The position numbers and the translations under genes were made by a program. A DNA stretch of 64,000 bases, taken from Macrothele yani. Lineage: Eukaryota > Arthropoda > Arachnida > Araneae > Macrothelidae. The DNA is taken from contig CM077013.1 of assembly GCA_039090855.1 (NCBI GenBank), forward strand, positions 137,413,240 to 137,477,239. The letters run 5' to 3'. Of the stretch, positions 19,372 to 31,620 are shown one piece after another (the stretch's first letter is position 1; the number at the start of each line of letters is the position of its first letter). The notes beneath the pieces were generated by a model. It saw only the letters and a program-made list of their open reading frames with translations, was not told the DNA's origin and ran no database searches.

Positions 19372-20240
19372 TAGTTCATATATCCATGTACTGAGATAAT
19401 TAACTGAAAGAACGAGCAAATACGAACTCCCTCTACGTTGATTCCGTGAAATTATCAGCAATTATAATGTCTTTGAAATCCTGCGGTATTGAAATTGCAT
19501 CCATCAACATTAATAATAACATAGTCTATAAAAGTGCTGGTGCAAAGGTTCGGCTATTTGAGGATACAGCACTAATAAAAATTGTGAAAGAAGTGAGACA
19601 AGGGGACACCATATCACACAAACCCTTCAATGCCACATAGCCGAATATCTTTCAATCATTGAACTGGGAAAACAAAGGGATAAAGTTTAATGGAGATTAT
19701 TTAACTCACCTTCGTTTTGCTGATGATGTAGTCATTTTTTCAACTAACACTTCAGAGGGGCCGAGTATGATCCAGGAACTTGCTGACAATAATAAAAAAG
19801 ATGGATTAAATATGGACTTTCAGAAAACAAAATTAGTGTACAATGCTTTTACAAGAAATGAAGATTTAGCGATTGATGGGGAAAATCTAGAGGTAACTGA
19901 TACCTAAATTTACCTCGGACATCAGGTATTAAGCGAGGGCCCCGTTAATGAAGAAAATAATTGGCATTTTTAAAAACCAGAATGAAATATTGTTTTGAAA
20001 TGAACAAGTCCGTGAAATGGCAATGGGGTGGACATATTGCGAGAAGAACTGACCACCGTTGGATAACTGAAATACTAGACTGAATACCAACGGACAGAAA
20101 ATGGCCCGGAAGAAGACCACGTGGGACATGGATGGATGAAATTCGAAAGCATGCCGGAGTGACATGAACGAGATTGGCTGTAGACAGGCAGTTGTGGAAG
20201 AAACTTGGAAATAACTTTATCCAACAGTGAATTAATAATG

Positions 20241-20400
20241 GTTCACAATGATGGTGACGGTGAGATATTGCTAGAAGAACTGACCACTGTTGACAACTAA
20301 AATACTAGCCTGGAAACCAAGGGACACGAAAAGACTCATAAGAAGACCCCGAGGAAGAAGGTTGGATAAAATTCGAAAGGGTAGGAGTAATTATTACCTG
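20241..20400 (+). repeat. Second RTE 3' end fragment
   Basis: 'gagatattgctagaagaact' and 'gaagaccccgaggaagaagg' repeat the C-terminal RTE region seen at 20030-20150. This is a head-to-tail remnant of another copy. Confidence 0.6.
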
Positions 20401-20496
20401 TGAATAACTGTTATACTATTACGTAAGAGATTTTTTTTTTCAATTGTGTTTTTACACTGTGTTCCAAATAACCAGAATGAATGGTTGTTTGAAATG

Positions 20497-20575
20497 AACA
20501 TTTGGCCGCCCTGGTGATACACTGGCTTCTAATCATTCGTCCCAGATGGGTTTGAGTCCAGGTCCCGGTGTGTCG
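20497..20575 (+). mobile_element. SINE-A head fragment (degenerate)
   Basis: 'ggccgccctggtgatacact' and 'aatcattcgtccca' match the SINE-A head with an internal loss around the A box. The B box region is degenerate (GTTTGAGTCC). Confidence 0.45.
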
Positions 20576-21254
20576 TGGCGACGCCAGTTGCTCAGAATTG
20601 GGTGGGCAATTCGGGGGCTGAGCATGATGTAAGGGGGGAAGGGCACAAATTTTGGAGTGTTAGGCAGAAATTTTGGCAAAAATTTCAGCTCATGTGCATT
20701 TTACTCGATGCTGATAATGTTATCCCTAGTAAAAAAGTTTTCAAGTGAACATTGCATAAAGTATTTATCCAATGTATGTAATATGGTGGATATGAATTTC
20801 TATAGCAAGTTACTTTGTCTTCGTAGTTTTGGCTTACTTAGGTCGTTTCTTTTTTAAATTTATTTTTATTTCTTTTTGCATTCATAAGGCTGTTTATGAA
20901 TTTTAGTTGACAAGAAACATCTGCTTGTCTCTCTCTCTCTCATTGTTTAAAAGTATGATTGTAAAAAGTATGTGTTTCTACTGCTCTCTTAGAAATTCGT
21001 TCCGAGGACTCCTCCATTTTCCATAAGTACAAACTAAATTTAACGAAGAATTCATTTTATGAAACAGAATTTTAGTGAATTCGAGAAATTCACATACATT
21101 TATCCAAGTTTCCTAGAATTTCAGATAGTTGCGTCCGTCATGTGTTCCAACTGCTTGAATATTTGGGGGGGGGGGGAGCTAAAATGTGGGCTCAAAGATA
21201 AGTCGGAAAATTGGTCTGGCTGAAGCACACCCCAGCCCCACCCGTTGCGTCGCG

Positions 21255-21407
21255 CCTTCCGGTGAGGCATAGATGTTATATGTTTGTCTTACGGCACTGA
21301 CTCTCTTCCTCCCTTTCCTGGATCCACTGGCCTTAAATTAGAGACAGGTGACTGCTTATAGCCCATTGAGTTGCTCAAGGTGGTCGTAAAATCCCCAAAC
21401 AAAAACA
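21255..21407 (+). mobile_element. SINE-A 3' part
   Basis: It runs from 'cggtgaggcatagatgttat' to 'aaaatccccaaacaaaaaca'. It covers the family's tRNA-unrelated body ('actgcttatagcccattgag') and a degenerate A-rich tail. The head is mutated beyond the B box. Between 20580 and 21250, and from 21410 to 22450, I see no gene or recognisable element. Confidence 0.7.
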
Positions 21408-22454
21408 ATGTAAAATATATTAACATTTCTATCAAAACCTTCAAATTTTAATGTCGTGAGTTTGTCTGCTTAGAAGTTTCTTGAATGTGAATGTTTCGTG
21501 ATAGAAATTATGACGAAAACAAGGAAATTTTGAAGATGATGAAAAATGTTTTTTCTTTTTTTTTAATTGTCGATGCAGTGTAATCATAGATTTTTAACAG
21601 CTTTTCTAAATCCAATAAGCTACAATTACTTTCATTTTTTCACTTCGTAAATTAAGAAAAAAATATCACCTAGAAATTTCCAAAAAACGCACTTCTGTAC
21701 TCTATTAAGTCTTACGGAAAAAAATAATCAAAATCTTCCATCGAAACACACGGTTACGAAACAAGCCTTCTGTACTATCTCTCTGTTCGATAGAAAAAAC
21801 ATTTTTGAACAAATTAATACGTAATCTTTCTTCCTGCCTTTATGTTACAAGCATAAATTCATGGGTAATCCTTCTTTCAGCATTTATGTTATAGACATTT
21901 TTTGCTGAAAAAGTGTACTGCGGTACAGGGGCGTACTGATAGCCCACGCAACACCCGCAGTGCGGGGTACTTCAAGCCAAGAGGGCCTCTCGCCATAACT
22001 TCATATGAAACACGTCAGGAATTTAGTCAGCTTTGATTGAAGTATTACAAGAAAAGCAATCTTTTGCTTTTTTTTTTTTAGTAAATAAGTAAAATCATTA
22101 GAAATCATTTTTGTTGTTTAGTTCATAAAACCTGGATGACGAGAAAGTAGCAAATCCAGAGGACTTGAGCCCCCTTTTCAAAAGCATAGCGATTGTTCCT
22201 ATGCAAGTATATTAATTAACAACAGAATGTGAAAGAAATATCAGTTCAAAGAAGGAAATTTTTATACCAATGAGGATAAGATGTTATGTATTAAAGTTGT
22301 TTAAACATAACTACACATCTTTCAGGATCTAATGAATTGATACTCATTTATTTGCTCACTTATGATTTGCATTTTCGTATAAATCAGAAAATGTCATTAG
22401 ACACTGTCACACGGCAGTTATATGTTTCGTATGTGTGATCTGTGATGTATAATC

Positions 22455-22610
22455 TAACTTCACTTTCCTTTTTAGTTTCTTTCTCTATGTAAATTTGAGT
22501 TCGTTCTCCTTACCATTTTTCAAATTCAACGTGATATCTTCTCTCTCGCTAGAGTATGGGTGGCAACACCCTGAAGTTAGAACGAATGACGTTTGGATCT
22601 CTGGGATAAG
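22455..22610 (+). repeat. Dispersed repeat, copy 2
   Basis: Partner of 3480-3655 ('tatgtaaatttgagttcgtt', 'atatcttctctctcgct', 'tgggtggcaacacc'). No function seen. Confidence 0.5.
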
Positions 22611-22854
22611 AATGGAACGATTTAATGCTTTTTGAGAAGCAGGTGTGTTGTGATTGCTGACTGTAATTAATGCTAATTGTGGATACGATATTGTTTAATT
22701 GCCGTTTGAGTGATTTGAAGGCTGCGTGTTCTAGCTAATTTAATGTCAGTATTGTGTTTCTTAGTCAAGTGTTATTGTTGATATTAACTCCCGTTCGTTT
22801 GATCTCACCTTGTTGAAGTGCTAAAGGATATTTAACTGAATAAAGGCCAGGGCC

Positions 22855-23060
22855 GTATTAAGGGGGTCAGCTGGATTGGGGAGAGTCTGTAGATTAATTG
22901 GGGGTCAAAGGTAACTCAAAAGGTCTTTGATTAAGTCTAATGATTAATTCGGGGGTCAAAGGTCATGTCAAAGATCTTTGATTAAGGGGGTCGGCTAGAT
23001 TGGGTAGAGTCTATAGATTATGATTTGATTAAGAAGGGTCCGCTGGATTAAGGGGAGTCT
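22855..23060 (+). repeat. Diverged minisatellite
   Basis: About three imperfect copies of a motif containing 'ggtcagctggattgggga', 'agtctatagatta' and 'gggggtcaaaggt'. A short TAGA run follows at 23086-23100. Confidence 0.5.
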
Positions 23061-24186
23061 ATAGCCCAGGCATGTCTACTGGGCAAATAATAGATAGATA
23101 GATGGATAGGCAGAAATAGGTTTGTAAATTAGTTTTACTTCCGTCTCGTCTGATTCCCACTTGGTCAGAAACAGAGTCTGGAAGACAAACAAATTTCAAG
23201 GCAGTGAGTCGCCAAGGATCAAAACTGTGTACAGCGGGGCCGGCGAGACAGTTTTAGCTTTTTCACTACCATCCACTCACACCTCCAAATTTGCACTTGT
23301 AACTTTTAATGGTCGAAGTCTCCCGGGCTTTCACATTGCATAACAAACAAGAAAGATGACACCGAATTTTCGGGTGTAATAAGCACGTCTTTTGAATCCG
23401 TTCTGACGCAAATTAAATTTATCAAAGCTATTCAAAGTCAATGGAACCGGTATGGAAAACAATACTATCTGACTAAAGAAAGAATATTTTCAGTCGGGTT
23501 TTTAATTCCTCAGATATTGCTGTAAACGGAATCGTGATATTACGCCCTATGGTTGCAGACTTGTGTGTTAAGGAAAACATGAATTTATGTGAGAAACATT
23601 TCACACTGGAAACGCTCTCCAACATATAAATAATCTTTCAAATCGGACTCTTAGAAACAGAGATATCGACAAAAATAAGATATGACTTTACGTCCCCTAG
23701 TGGGAAAACCATGCATTATCTTAGGAAGAAAGTATTCCAAAAAGTTTTACCATATGAGCGGTATCGGTCCAAGAAAAAAAATTTTGTCGAGTTTTCAGTA
23801 GCCCAGATTTTGCTACAAATACATCAGAAGCAGAAATTAACACTTATGCCTCCTGGTGGCCAAGCCATTCTTTACCAAACATTAGAAATTATGTGAAAAA
23901 TATTTTTCATCAGGCCTTGTATGCGATACAGGAAGAATTTTTCAAATCGGAGGTTTAGAAGCAGAAATATGGCAGAAAACGCAATTTACTTTTGTGCCCC
24001 TAGCTGAAAGTCTATGATTTACATGAAAATTTTGAATTTATAGGGAAAATATTTTGTATCGGAAGCGCTATCCAACAAAGAAGGAATTTTTCAAATTGGA
24101 CTTTTAGAAGTAGAGATGTTGACAAAAATAATATATACATCTACGCCCCGAGGCTTAGAAACCATGCATTATTTCAAGAAGAAAAT

Positions 24187-24403
24187 ATTTTTTTTTTTTG
24201 GAGGTTTAACGACCACCGTGAGCAACTCAATGGGCTATAAGCAGTCGCCCGTCCCTAATTTAGGGTCACTGGTTACAGGGAAGGGAGAGAGCCAGTGCCG
24301 TAAGACATAAACAACATCCATGCCTCACCGGGATTCGAACCCGGACCCCGTTCGGACGAATGATCAGAGGCCATCGCTTAGACCACTGCGCCACCGGGGC
24401 GGC
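24187..24403 (-). mobile_element. SINE-A copy inside HINE-B
   Basis: Full-length tRNA-derived SINE on the minus strand: poly-A tail (as T) from 24187, B box GGTTCGAATCC, A box TGGCGCAGTGG, head GCCGCCCCGG ending at 24403. AAGAAAAT flanks both sides (24179-24186 and 24404-24411). Confidence 0.9.
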
Positions 24404-25887
24404 AAGAAAATTTTCCTAAAAGGTTTGTCGACATGAGTAGTATCGATCAACAAACGACTTTTTTTTCAATCGAGATTTTGGAAGCTCATATTTTGCTGCA
24501 AATACACCAGAAGCGGAAATTAAGACTGACGCCTCCTGGTGGTCAAAACATTTTTTACCAAAATTATAAATCATGTGCAAAGGATTTCCCATCAGGAGCT
24601 GTATCCGGTGCAGAAAGAATGTTTCAAATAGGAGATTTAGAAGCAGAGATGTATGGGGGAAAGCAATTTACCTTTACGCCCCCTAGCGGAAAGTCTACGA
24701 ATTACTTGAAAATTTTGAAATTATATGAAAAACATGTCACACTGGAAACAGTATCCAACAAAGAAGGATTTTTTCAAATCGAACTCCTAGACGTAGAGAT
24801 ATTGACAAAAATAAGATATACATCTACGCCCCCTGGGGGAGAAACCATGCATTATTTTAAGAAGAAAATGTTTTTAAAAGGTTTGTCGACATGAGTACCA
24901 TCGGTCTACAAACGACGTTTTTTTCAATCGAGCATTTAAAAGCTCATATTTTGCTGCAAATACATCAGAAGCGGAAATTAAGGTTTACGCCACCTGGCGG
25001 CCAAACTACTTTTTTACAAAAATTACAAATTATTTGCAAACGATTTCCCATTAGGAGCTGTATCCGGTTCAGAAAGAATTTTTCAAATCGGAGATTAAGA
25101 AGCCGAGATATAGAGGGAAACCCAATTTACCTTTACGCACCCTAGCGGAAAGTCTATGAATTACTTGAAAATTTTGAAATTATATGAAAAACGTGTCACA
25201 CTGAAAACACTATCCAACAAAGAAGGAATTTTTCAAATCGAACTTCTAGAAGTAGAGATATTGACAAAAATAAAATATACATCTCCGCCCGCTGGCGGAG
25301 AAACTGTGTAATATTTTAAGAAGAAATACTCCAAAAAGGTTCGACGTGAGTGGCATCAGTCCACGAAAGAATTTTTTCAATCGATATTTTAGAAACTCAG
25401 ATTTTATGGAAAATACATCAGAAGCAAAAATTAACACTTATGCCCCCTGGTAGCTAAAGTATTCTTCACCAAAAATTTGAAATTATATGCAAAAGATTTT
25501 CCATCGCGATGTGCATCCACTGAAGCAAATATTTTTCAAATCGGAGTTTTAGAAGAATAGTTATCGGGAAAAATATAATTTACTTTTGCGCCCCACTAGC
25601 GGAAAATCTATGCGTAATTTGAAAAAGTAACTATATCTAAAATACTGTTCGACATCAATGGAATGGAAAGATAAAGTAATTTTTTCAATCGGATGTTTAG
25701 AAGCAAATATGTGGAATAAAACATATTTTTGAATTCGACATCATCTGCGTTTACGCCCTCTATGGGCAAATTGCACATTGTAAAAAACAAAACAAAATAA
25801 AGGATCATCATTCTCATATTTCAAGCTTCCCAATGCAAAACGAATTTTTCAAATCGGACCTATAGTTCTAGAGATAGCGTGGGTACA

Positions 25888-25910
25888 GACGGACGGACGG
25901 ACGGACGGAC
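25888..25910 (+). repeat. GGAC microsatellite
   Basis: Nearly six GGAC units between the HINE-B array and its hairpin. The matching position in HINE-A also has GGAC/AGAC repeats. Confidence 0.85.
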
Positions 25911-26947
25911 AAACCGGTAACATAAGCACGATCTTTTTTTACAAAAGACGTGCTAAAAAAGATGCACTAAGAAAAGTACACAATGCTAAGTCATTAGAAA
26001 ATCCAAGACAATATCTAGGAATTTTAAGCATTTAACTCATGTTCAATGAAAAATACAGTGAGTTATTATAAAAACTCTGCAAGCAATTATTATTTGAAGA
26101 ATGCACGACACGTGTTAATTATTACAAGCATATTGCTACAGTTTCGTGTTTCAGCGGACTTCATAATGACCCCCGTCATAATTCTTTGAAGGCCCACTCA
26201 GATGTCTTAGCTTAGGGGCCCACCACGGCCTTAATCCGGCCCTGGTAAAGAATAATCGTAAGTAACCTTTTCTGAAGTTATTTGAGTGACTCCTGATTCG
26301 CATAAAAGTGAAGTTATTAAGAACTGATTTGTGTAGTTTTCCGACAGCGCTATATTCCACGAACATTTCAGATCATGATGCATTTCAAAGAGGCCGGCCT
26401 TAGTTCTCTAAAAGAATAAAATTTGCATATGATTAACTTTGGCGTAGTGTTTTGTAATACATTGTATCAGTATAAAACTAGGGCAAGCAGTTTAATTACA
26501 ATGAGCACATTTTTGTTTTAAGCAATAAAGTGTAGCAGTTTTGGATTTACGAAAATTACTTTAAGTTTCTAAAGAAGTTGATTTATTTAAACGTCCATAA
26601 AGCTCAGTTATTAATATGGAAGTAAACATTTTCAGTAATGGAAAGCTATTAGATTTTCGCAAAAGGGCTTCGAAAATATTATTTTTGGGGAGGGTCCTTG
26701 AGATTTTCCGATACGCCATTTCTGCGGTATAGAACTGATGTAGAAGTAACAAGGTAAGCAGTCGTAAGTTTTCCTTTCTGCTCCTACAATTTCCTTTCTG
26801 CTCCTACAAATCCCTTCACTGCTCACTTCAGATATTAAAAATACGTGAATGCCTTAGTAATTCTCTAAAAAAAAAACAGTTCTTGCAAATAAAAATATAG
26901 TGATTTTTCTTAAAAATGCGGAAAAACCGTGAGAGAATTGCTACATT

Positions 26948-27015
26948 AAAAGAAAATTCCCCACGGCAGAGCCTCTTAGCTCTAGTGATTGAAAAAAAAA
27001 TAAAAAAAAAGTTGC
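26948..27015 (+). repeat. Isolated piece of the 27.6-30.6 kb satellite unit
   Basis: 'aattccccacggcagagcct' and 'agctctagtgattgaaaaaa' match the satellite unit but stand ~800 bp upstream of the array. The rest of 26245-27620 is AT-rich with nothing I recognise. Confidence 0.6.
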
Positions 27016-27679
27016 ACGGTAATTGAATGGCATTTTATTATGATGCATTGTAGCATATATTTCCTCTTGTACGAGTCTGAAATGTTAGGAAATGTAGTCG
27101 GAAGTATTTTGCCTCGCCGCCGGCAGAATATGATTACAATATGTGATGCTCTTTTTGTTTTCGTGAAAAACAGACGTGTCGCCACCTACCAAGGGTTTTC
27201 TTACTGAGAAGGAAGTTCGGGAATTATTTCAATTCAGAACGTCCTTTTTTTTTCCTTTTTTTTGAAAAGACTATACCAACATGTACAAACAACACACAAA
27301 CAACAATGTGTTCAAAATATAAATTTCACACAATTAGTTCGGAAGTTATTTCACACAGTTAGAAGTTAGAAACATTTATCTTAATCTCATTTAATTTCGA
27401 TAACGTGAATTAAATTTTCTGCGTGGGAAAGGGATTGTTGAATTAGGTTTATTGAAACTACTGCAATCTACAGGTTAGTCCGAAACTGGATGCAAATGCG
27501 CTGAGGCATCTAAAAAAATAATTGTTTCGACACAACGTCGACACAACTGGACGAGTATATATATGTATTACGAAACTGTAGCAAGATGTTTGTGATAATT
27601 AATACGTAGTACATTCTTCAAGCTAATAAAGTACCTGCAGAGTTTTCATAAAAAGTAATTGTATCAATCTGATCAAATA

Positions 27680-30590
27680 AATTAATACTGGAAGCTTTGC
27701 ACAAATAACCCTATTCGATGATCCTGTAACGATCTCTATAAACCAAGTTGTGCCACAAGGAGATGTTTTATTACCAAACCTCTTTAAATGCACTCTGAAC
27801 CAGTGACGGACTGGCGATCGATAAACGACCCTGGAAATAGATTTTAGGCGGCCCACTGTTAGAAAATTCCCCACGGCAGAGCCTCTCAGCTCTAGTGATT
27901 GAAAAAAAAAATTAAAAAAAAAATGGTAGCACGATGATCCTATAACGATCTCTATAACCCTATTCAATGATCCTATAACGATCTCTATAACCCTATTAGA
28001 TGATCCTATAACGATCTCTATAACCTTATTCGATGATCCTATAACGATCTCTATAAACCAAAGTGTGCCACAAGGAGATGTTTTATTACCAAACCTCTTT
28101 ACATACACTCTGGAAACAGTGACGGGCTGGCGATCGATAAACGGCCCTGGAAATTGATTTTAGGCTGCCCAATGTTAGGAAATTCCCCACGGCAGAGCCT
28201 CTCAGCTCTAGTGATTGAAAAACAGAATAAAAAAAATGGTAGCACGATGATTCTATAAAGATCTCCATAATCCTATTCGATGATCCTATAACGATCTTTA
28301 TAAACCGAGGTTAACCACAAGGAGATGTTTTATTACCAAACCTCTTAACATGCACTCTGGAAACAGTGACGGACTGGCGATCGATAAACGGCCCTGGAAA
28401 TAGATTTTAGGCGGCCCGCTGTTAGAAAATTCCCCACGGCAGAGCCTCTCAGCTCTAGTGATTGAAAAACAGAATAAAAAAAATGGTAGCACGATGATTC
28501 TATAACGATCTCCATAATCCTATTCGATGATCCTATAACGATCTCTATAAACCGAGGTTTACCACAAGGAGATGTTTTATTACCAAACCTTTTAACATGC
28601 ACTCTGGAAACAGTGACGGACTGGCGATCGATAAACGGCCATGGAAATAGATTTTAGGCAGCCCACTGTTAGAAAATTCCCCACGGCAGAGTCTCTCAGC
28701 TCTAGTGATTGAAAAACAGAATAAAAAAAAATGGTAGCACGATGATTCTATAACGATCTCCATAATCCTATTCGATGATCTTATAACGATCTCTATAAAC
28801 CGAGGTTTGCCACAAGGAGATGTTTTATTGCCACACATCTTTACATGCACTCTGGAAACAGTGACGGGCTGGTGATCGATAAACGGCCCTGGAAATTGAT
28901 TTTAGGCGGCCCACTGTTAGAAAATTCCCCACGGCAGAGCCTCTCAGCTCTAGTGATTGAAAAAAAGAATAAAAAAAATGGTAGCACGATGATCCTATAA
29001 CGATCTCTATAACCCTATTCAATGATCCTATAACGATATCTATAACCCTATTAGATGATCCTATCACGATCTCTATAACCCTATTCGATGATCCTATAAC
29101 GATCTCTATAACCCTATTAGATGATCCTATCACGATCTCTATAACCTTATTCGATGATCCTATAACGATCTCTATAAACCAAAGTGTGCCACAAGGAGAT
29201 GTTTTATTACCAAACCTTTTTACATGCGCTCTGGAAACAGTGACGGTCTGGCGATCGATAAACGGCCCTGGAAATTGATTTTAGGCGGCCCAATGTTAGG
29301 AAATTCCCCACGGCAGAGCCTCTCAGCTCTAGTGATTGAAAAACAGAATAAAAAAAATGGTAGCACGATGATTCTATAACGATCTCCATAATCCTATACG
29401 ATGATCCTATTCGATGATCGTATAACGATCTCTATAAACCGAGGTTTACCACAAGGAGATGTTTTATTACCAAACCTCTTTACATGTACTCTGGAAACAG
29501 TGACGAACTGGCGATCGATAAACGGCCCTGGGAATAGATTTTAGGCGGCCCACTGTTAGAAAATTCCCCACGGCAGATCCTTTCAGCTCTAGTGATTGAA
29601 AAACAGAATTAAAAAAAAATGGTAGCACGATGATTCTATAACGATCTCCATAATCCTATTCGATGATCCTATAACGATATCTATAAACCGAGGTGTGCCA
29701 CAAGGAGATGTTTTATTACCAAACCTTTTTACATGCACTCTGAAAACAGTGACGGACTGGCGATCGATAAACGGCCCTGGAAATTGATTTTAGGCGGCCC
29801 AATGTTAGGAAATTCCCCACGGCAGATCCTTTCAGCTCTAGTGATTCAAATAAAGAATAAAAAAAATGGTAGCACGATGATTCTATAACGATCTCCATAA
29901 TCCTATTCGATGATCTTATAACGATCTCTATAAACCGAGGTTTGCCACAAGGAGATGTTTTATTACCAAACCTTTTTACATGCACTCTGAAAACAGTGAC
30001 GGACTGGCGGTCGATAAACGGCCCTGGACATTGGTTTTATGCGGCCCACTGTTAGAAAATTCCCCACGGCAGATCCATTCAGCTCTAGTGATTGAAAAAC
30101 AGAATAAAAAAAATGGTAGCACGATGATTCTATAACGATCTCCATAATCCTATTCGATGATCCTATAACGATCTGTATAAACCGAGGTTTGTCACAAGGA
30201 GATGTTTTATTACCAAACTTCTTTACATGCACTCTGGAAACAGTGACGGGCTGGCGATTGATAAACGGCCCTGGAAATTGATTTTAGGTGGCCCACTGTT
30301 AGAAAATTCCCCAAGGCAGAGCCTCTCAGCTCTAGTGACTGAAAAAAAAGAATTAAAAAAAATGGTAGCACGATGATCCTATAACGATCTCTATAACCCT
30401 ATTCGATGATTCTATAACGATCTCTATAAGCCTATTAGATGATCCTATAACGATCTCTATAAACCAAAGTGTGCCACAAGGAGATGTTTTATTACCAAAC
30501 CTCTTTACATGCACTCTGAAAACAGTGACGGATTGGCGATTAATAAATGGCCCTGGAAATTGATTTTAGGTGGCCCACTGTTAGAAAAAA
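27680..30590 (+). repeat. RT-derived satellite, ~11 units of ~247 bp
   Basis: The marker 'ccacaaggagatgtttta' recurs at about 27755, 28070, 28317, 28564, 28812, 29191, 29450, 29700, 29947, 30194 and 30476. Most steps are 246-250 bp. Longer steps come from extra copies of a 33-bp sub-repeat ('gatgatcctataacgatctc' plus 13 bp; about six copies at 28988-29175). On the plus strand each unit reads SINRGLPQGDVLLPNLFTCT, closely resembling the RGxxQGDxxSPxLF block of LINE reverse transcriptases. The sub-repeat is the preceding 11 codons (DDPITISI...). The rest of the unit ('gacggactggcgatcgataa', 'ttccccacggcagagcctct') is non-coding. Unit length is not a multiple of three. Confidence 0.85.
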
Positions 30591-30599
30591 ATATCAAAG

Positions 30600-31620
30600 T
30601 AACCCACTGCCCCCCTCCCTCCCCTATAAAATAAAATGTTATGTCAACATCACCGTTTACTGTTTGAACATTTTTTCAGCACAGGTCAGCGAATCATTGA
30701 GGTTTTTTGCATTGCGGCAATAACATTTAGCAAAATGTTACCCATATCCCTAAACACACCACAGCTCTCTAGTAAACTTTTGTGTAAGAAGATCTTTGCT
30801 GAGAAACAACAGACGTTCTCTAAGATAGAGAGTGGAAGCTTTTATTCCATTCTTATGAATTCTATTGTGATAACTGCATTCAGAATTTGTAATAGCTTCT
30901 TCTCTTTTAGCTAAAACGGAAATCCAAATGTGCCATAAAATTGATTTCTCTTTCAAGGCTTACATATCAGCAAAAAAAAAATAATTACAAAAAAAAAAGA
31001 AAAAAACCTCTTGAGAAAACTGAAAATGCCCAGAATTTCAGTGCAAATTTATAAAATGAGAGAAATTAAAGAATTCGAAAATTAATATTTATTTAATAAC
31101 TTTCAACTGAAAAAAACTCTTTTTGCTTTCGCTGAAAGACACTTTCCAGAACTGCAGTTCAACAATTTGTGTAACTGGAAGGACTAAAAAGATAGTAAAT
31201 CAGATGCAGATCTTATACGAAAAAAAAAGTATAGACATATAAAAAGCAGCAACCGAAAAAATTTAACCGTGGGTGAATCTCAATGCATTAACGTGCACAA
31301 TGAATTTCGAGTTTCTATTTCAGGCTATCGATGCATATTTGACCGGATTGAATTGATTATTGAACTGTAGCTGGCTAAAGCGGATTTAGGTAGAGGATGT
31401 CAGGTTAAAGGGACGGGACTTAAATTGAAAATTTGGGAAAGAGGATGAACCAAAACAGGGTTTGCCTCATCAGAACAATTGCTACGTAAGTTTATTGCTT
31501 TTCGAAGCCGTCCGAGTGGTAGACGAAATTTGTCGTTTTGACGTTGCTTGCTTTTCTTTTAGAAAAGTATTGATGAGCAGGTATACATTTATAACGAGGA
31601 ACAGTACACCAATTAAGTAG
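30600..31620. other. Unassigned AT-rich stretch
   Basis: No gene, repeat family or terminal structure recognised. Short A-rich runs near 30970-31010 only. Confidence 0.4.

Larger units (their letters stand above)
17912..20225 (+). pseudogene. RTE reverse transcriptase fragment, interrupted
   Basis: The piece before T7 reads RCLKEGKIP...NNAVLILLH. The pieces after T7 include SLKSCGIEIASININNN, EVRQGDTISHKPFNAT, HLRFADDVVIFSTNTSEG and NEDLAIDGENLEVTDT. The FADD catalytic box is intact here, unlike in the 51-kb copy, but stops (for example after PFNAT and TDT) and the deletion make it dead. C-terminal codons recur as WAGHI-like sequence at 20020-20200. Confidence 0.78.
17650..20240 (+). mobile_element. 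RTE-type LINE copy 2, internally deleted, split by Tc1-like T7
   Basis: 17650-17905 resembles the 5' UTR of the RTE copy at 51.1-54.3 kb ('gaggaaatgcaatcacacac', 'cagcgtgatgagttatggcc'). The sequence then jumps at about 17907 into mid reverse transcriptase, so the endonuclease is deleted. At 18143 it is cut by T7 and resumes at 19374 in register with the other copy. It ends near 20240 with 'aataatggttcacaatgatg', the RTE 3' end. Confidence 0.8.
23378..25958 (+). repeat. HINE-B: ~14 repeats of ~150 bp with higher-order trimer, microsatellite and hairpin
   Basis: The marker 'tacgccccct' (or variants) occurs at about 23543, 23688, 23846, 23992, 24140, 24523, 24675, 24823, 24985, 25134, 25281, 25436, 25587 and 25751, giving steps of about 145-164 bp once a SINE is removed. 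Units fall into three types in rotation, marked 'gaaaccatgcattat', 'ctggtggccaa' and 'ctagcggaaagtctatgaat', so a ~450-bp higher-order repeat exists. A GGAC microsatellite (25888-25910) and a hairpin (25925-25954) follow. AGCACGTCTTTTG at the left end (23382) is the exact inverse of the hairpin's last arm. Short ORFs within it are by-products. Confidence 0.72.
22848..26244. mobile_element. TIR-flanked composite (hAT-like ends) containing HINE-B
   Basis: The left end CAGGGCCGTATTAAGG faces, inverted, CAGGGCCGGATTAAGG at the right. TAAAG directly flanks both outer sides when the element is taken as CCAGGG...CCCTGG. The ends resemble those of some hAT elements. The interior is non-coding and mostly occupied by HINE-B, so this may be a short element swollen by later insertions. 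Confidence 0.5.

Noticed and set aside
24433..25145. Open frames of 153 and 84 codons in HINE-B as genes
   Set aside because: They are readings of the ~150-bp repeat units, differ between units, and break with the repeat register.
27623..29985. Open minus-strand frames with repeated VIEIVIGSSN as a repeat protein
   Set aside because: They arise from the 33-bp sub-repeat read on the antisense strand. The 247-bp unit is not a multiple of three and each frame breaks at unit borders. The plus strand gives the recognisable RT motif.
27680..30590. CRISPR-like regular repeats
   Set aside because: Units are ~247 bp with no unique spacers and variable 33-bp sub-repeats. The context is eukaryotic and each unit carries the same RT fragment.
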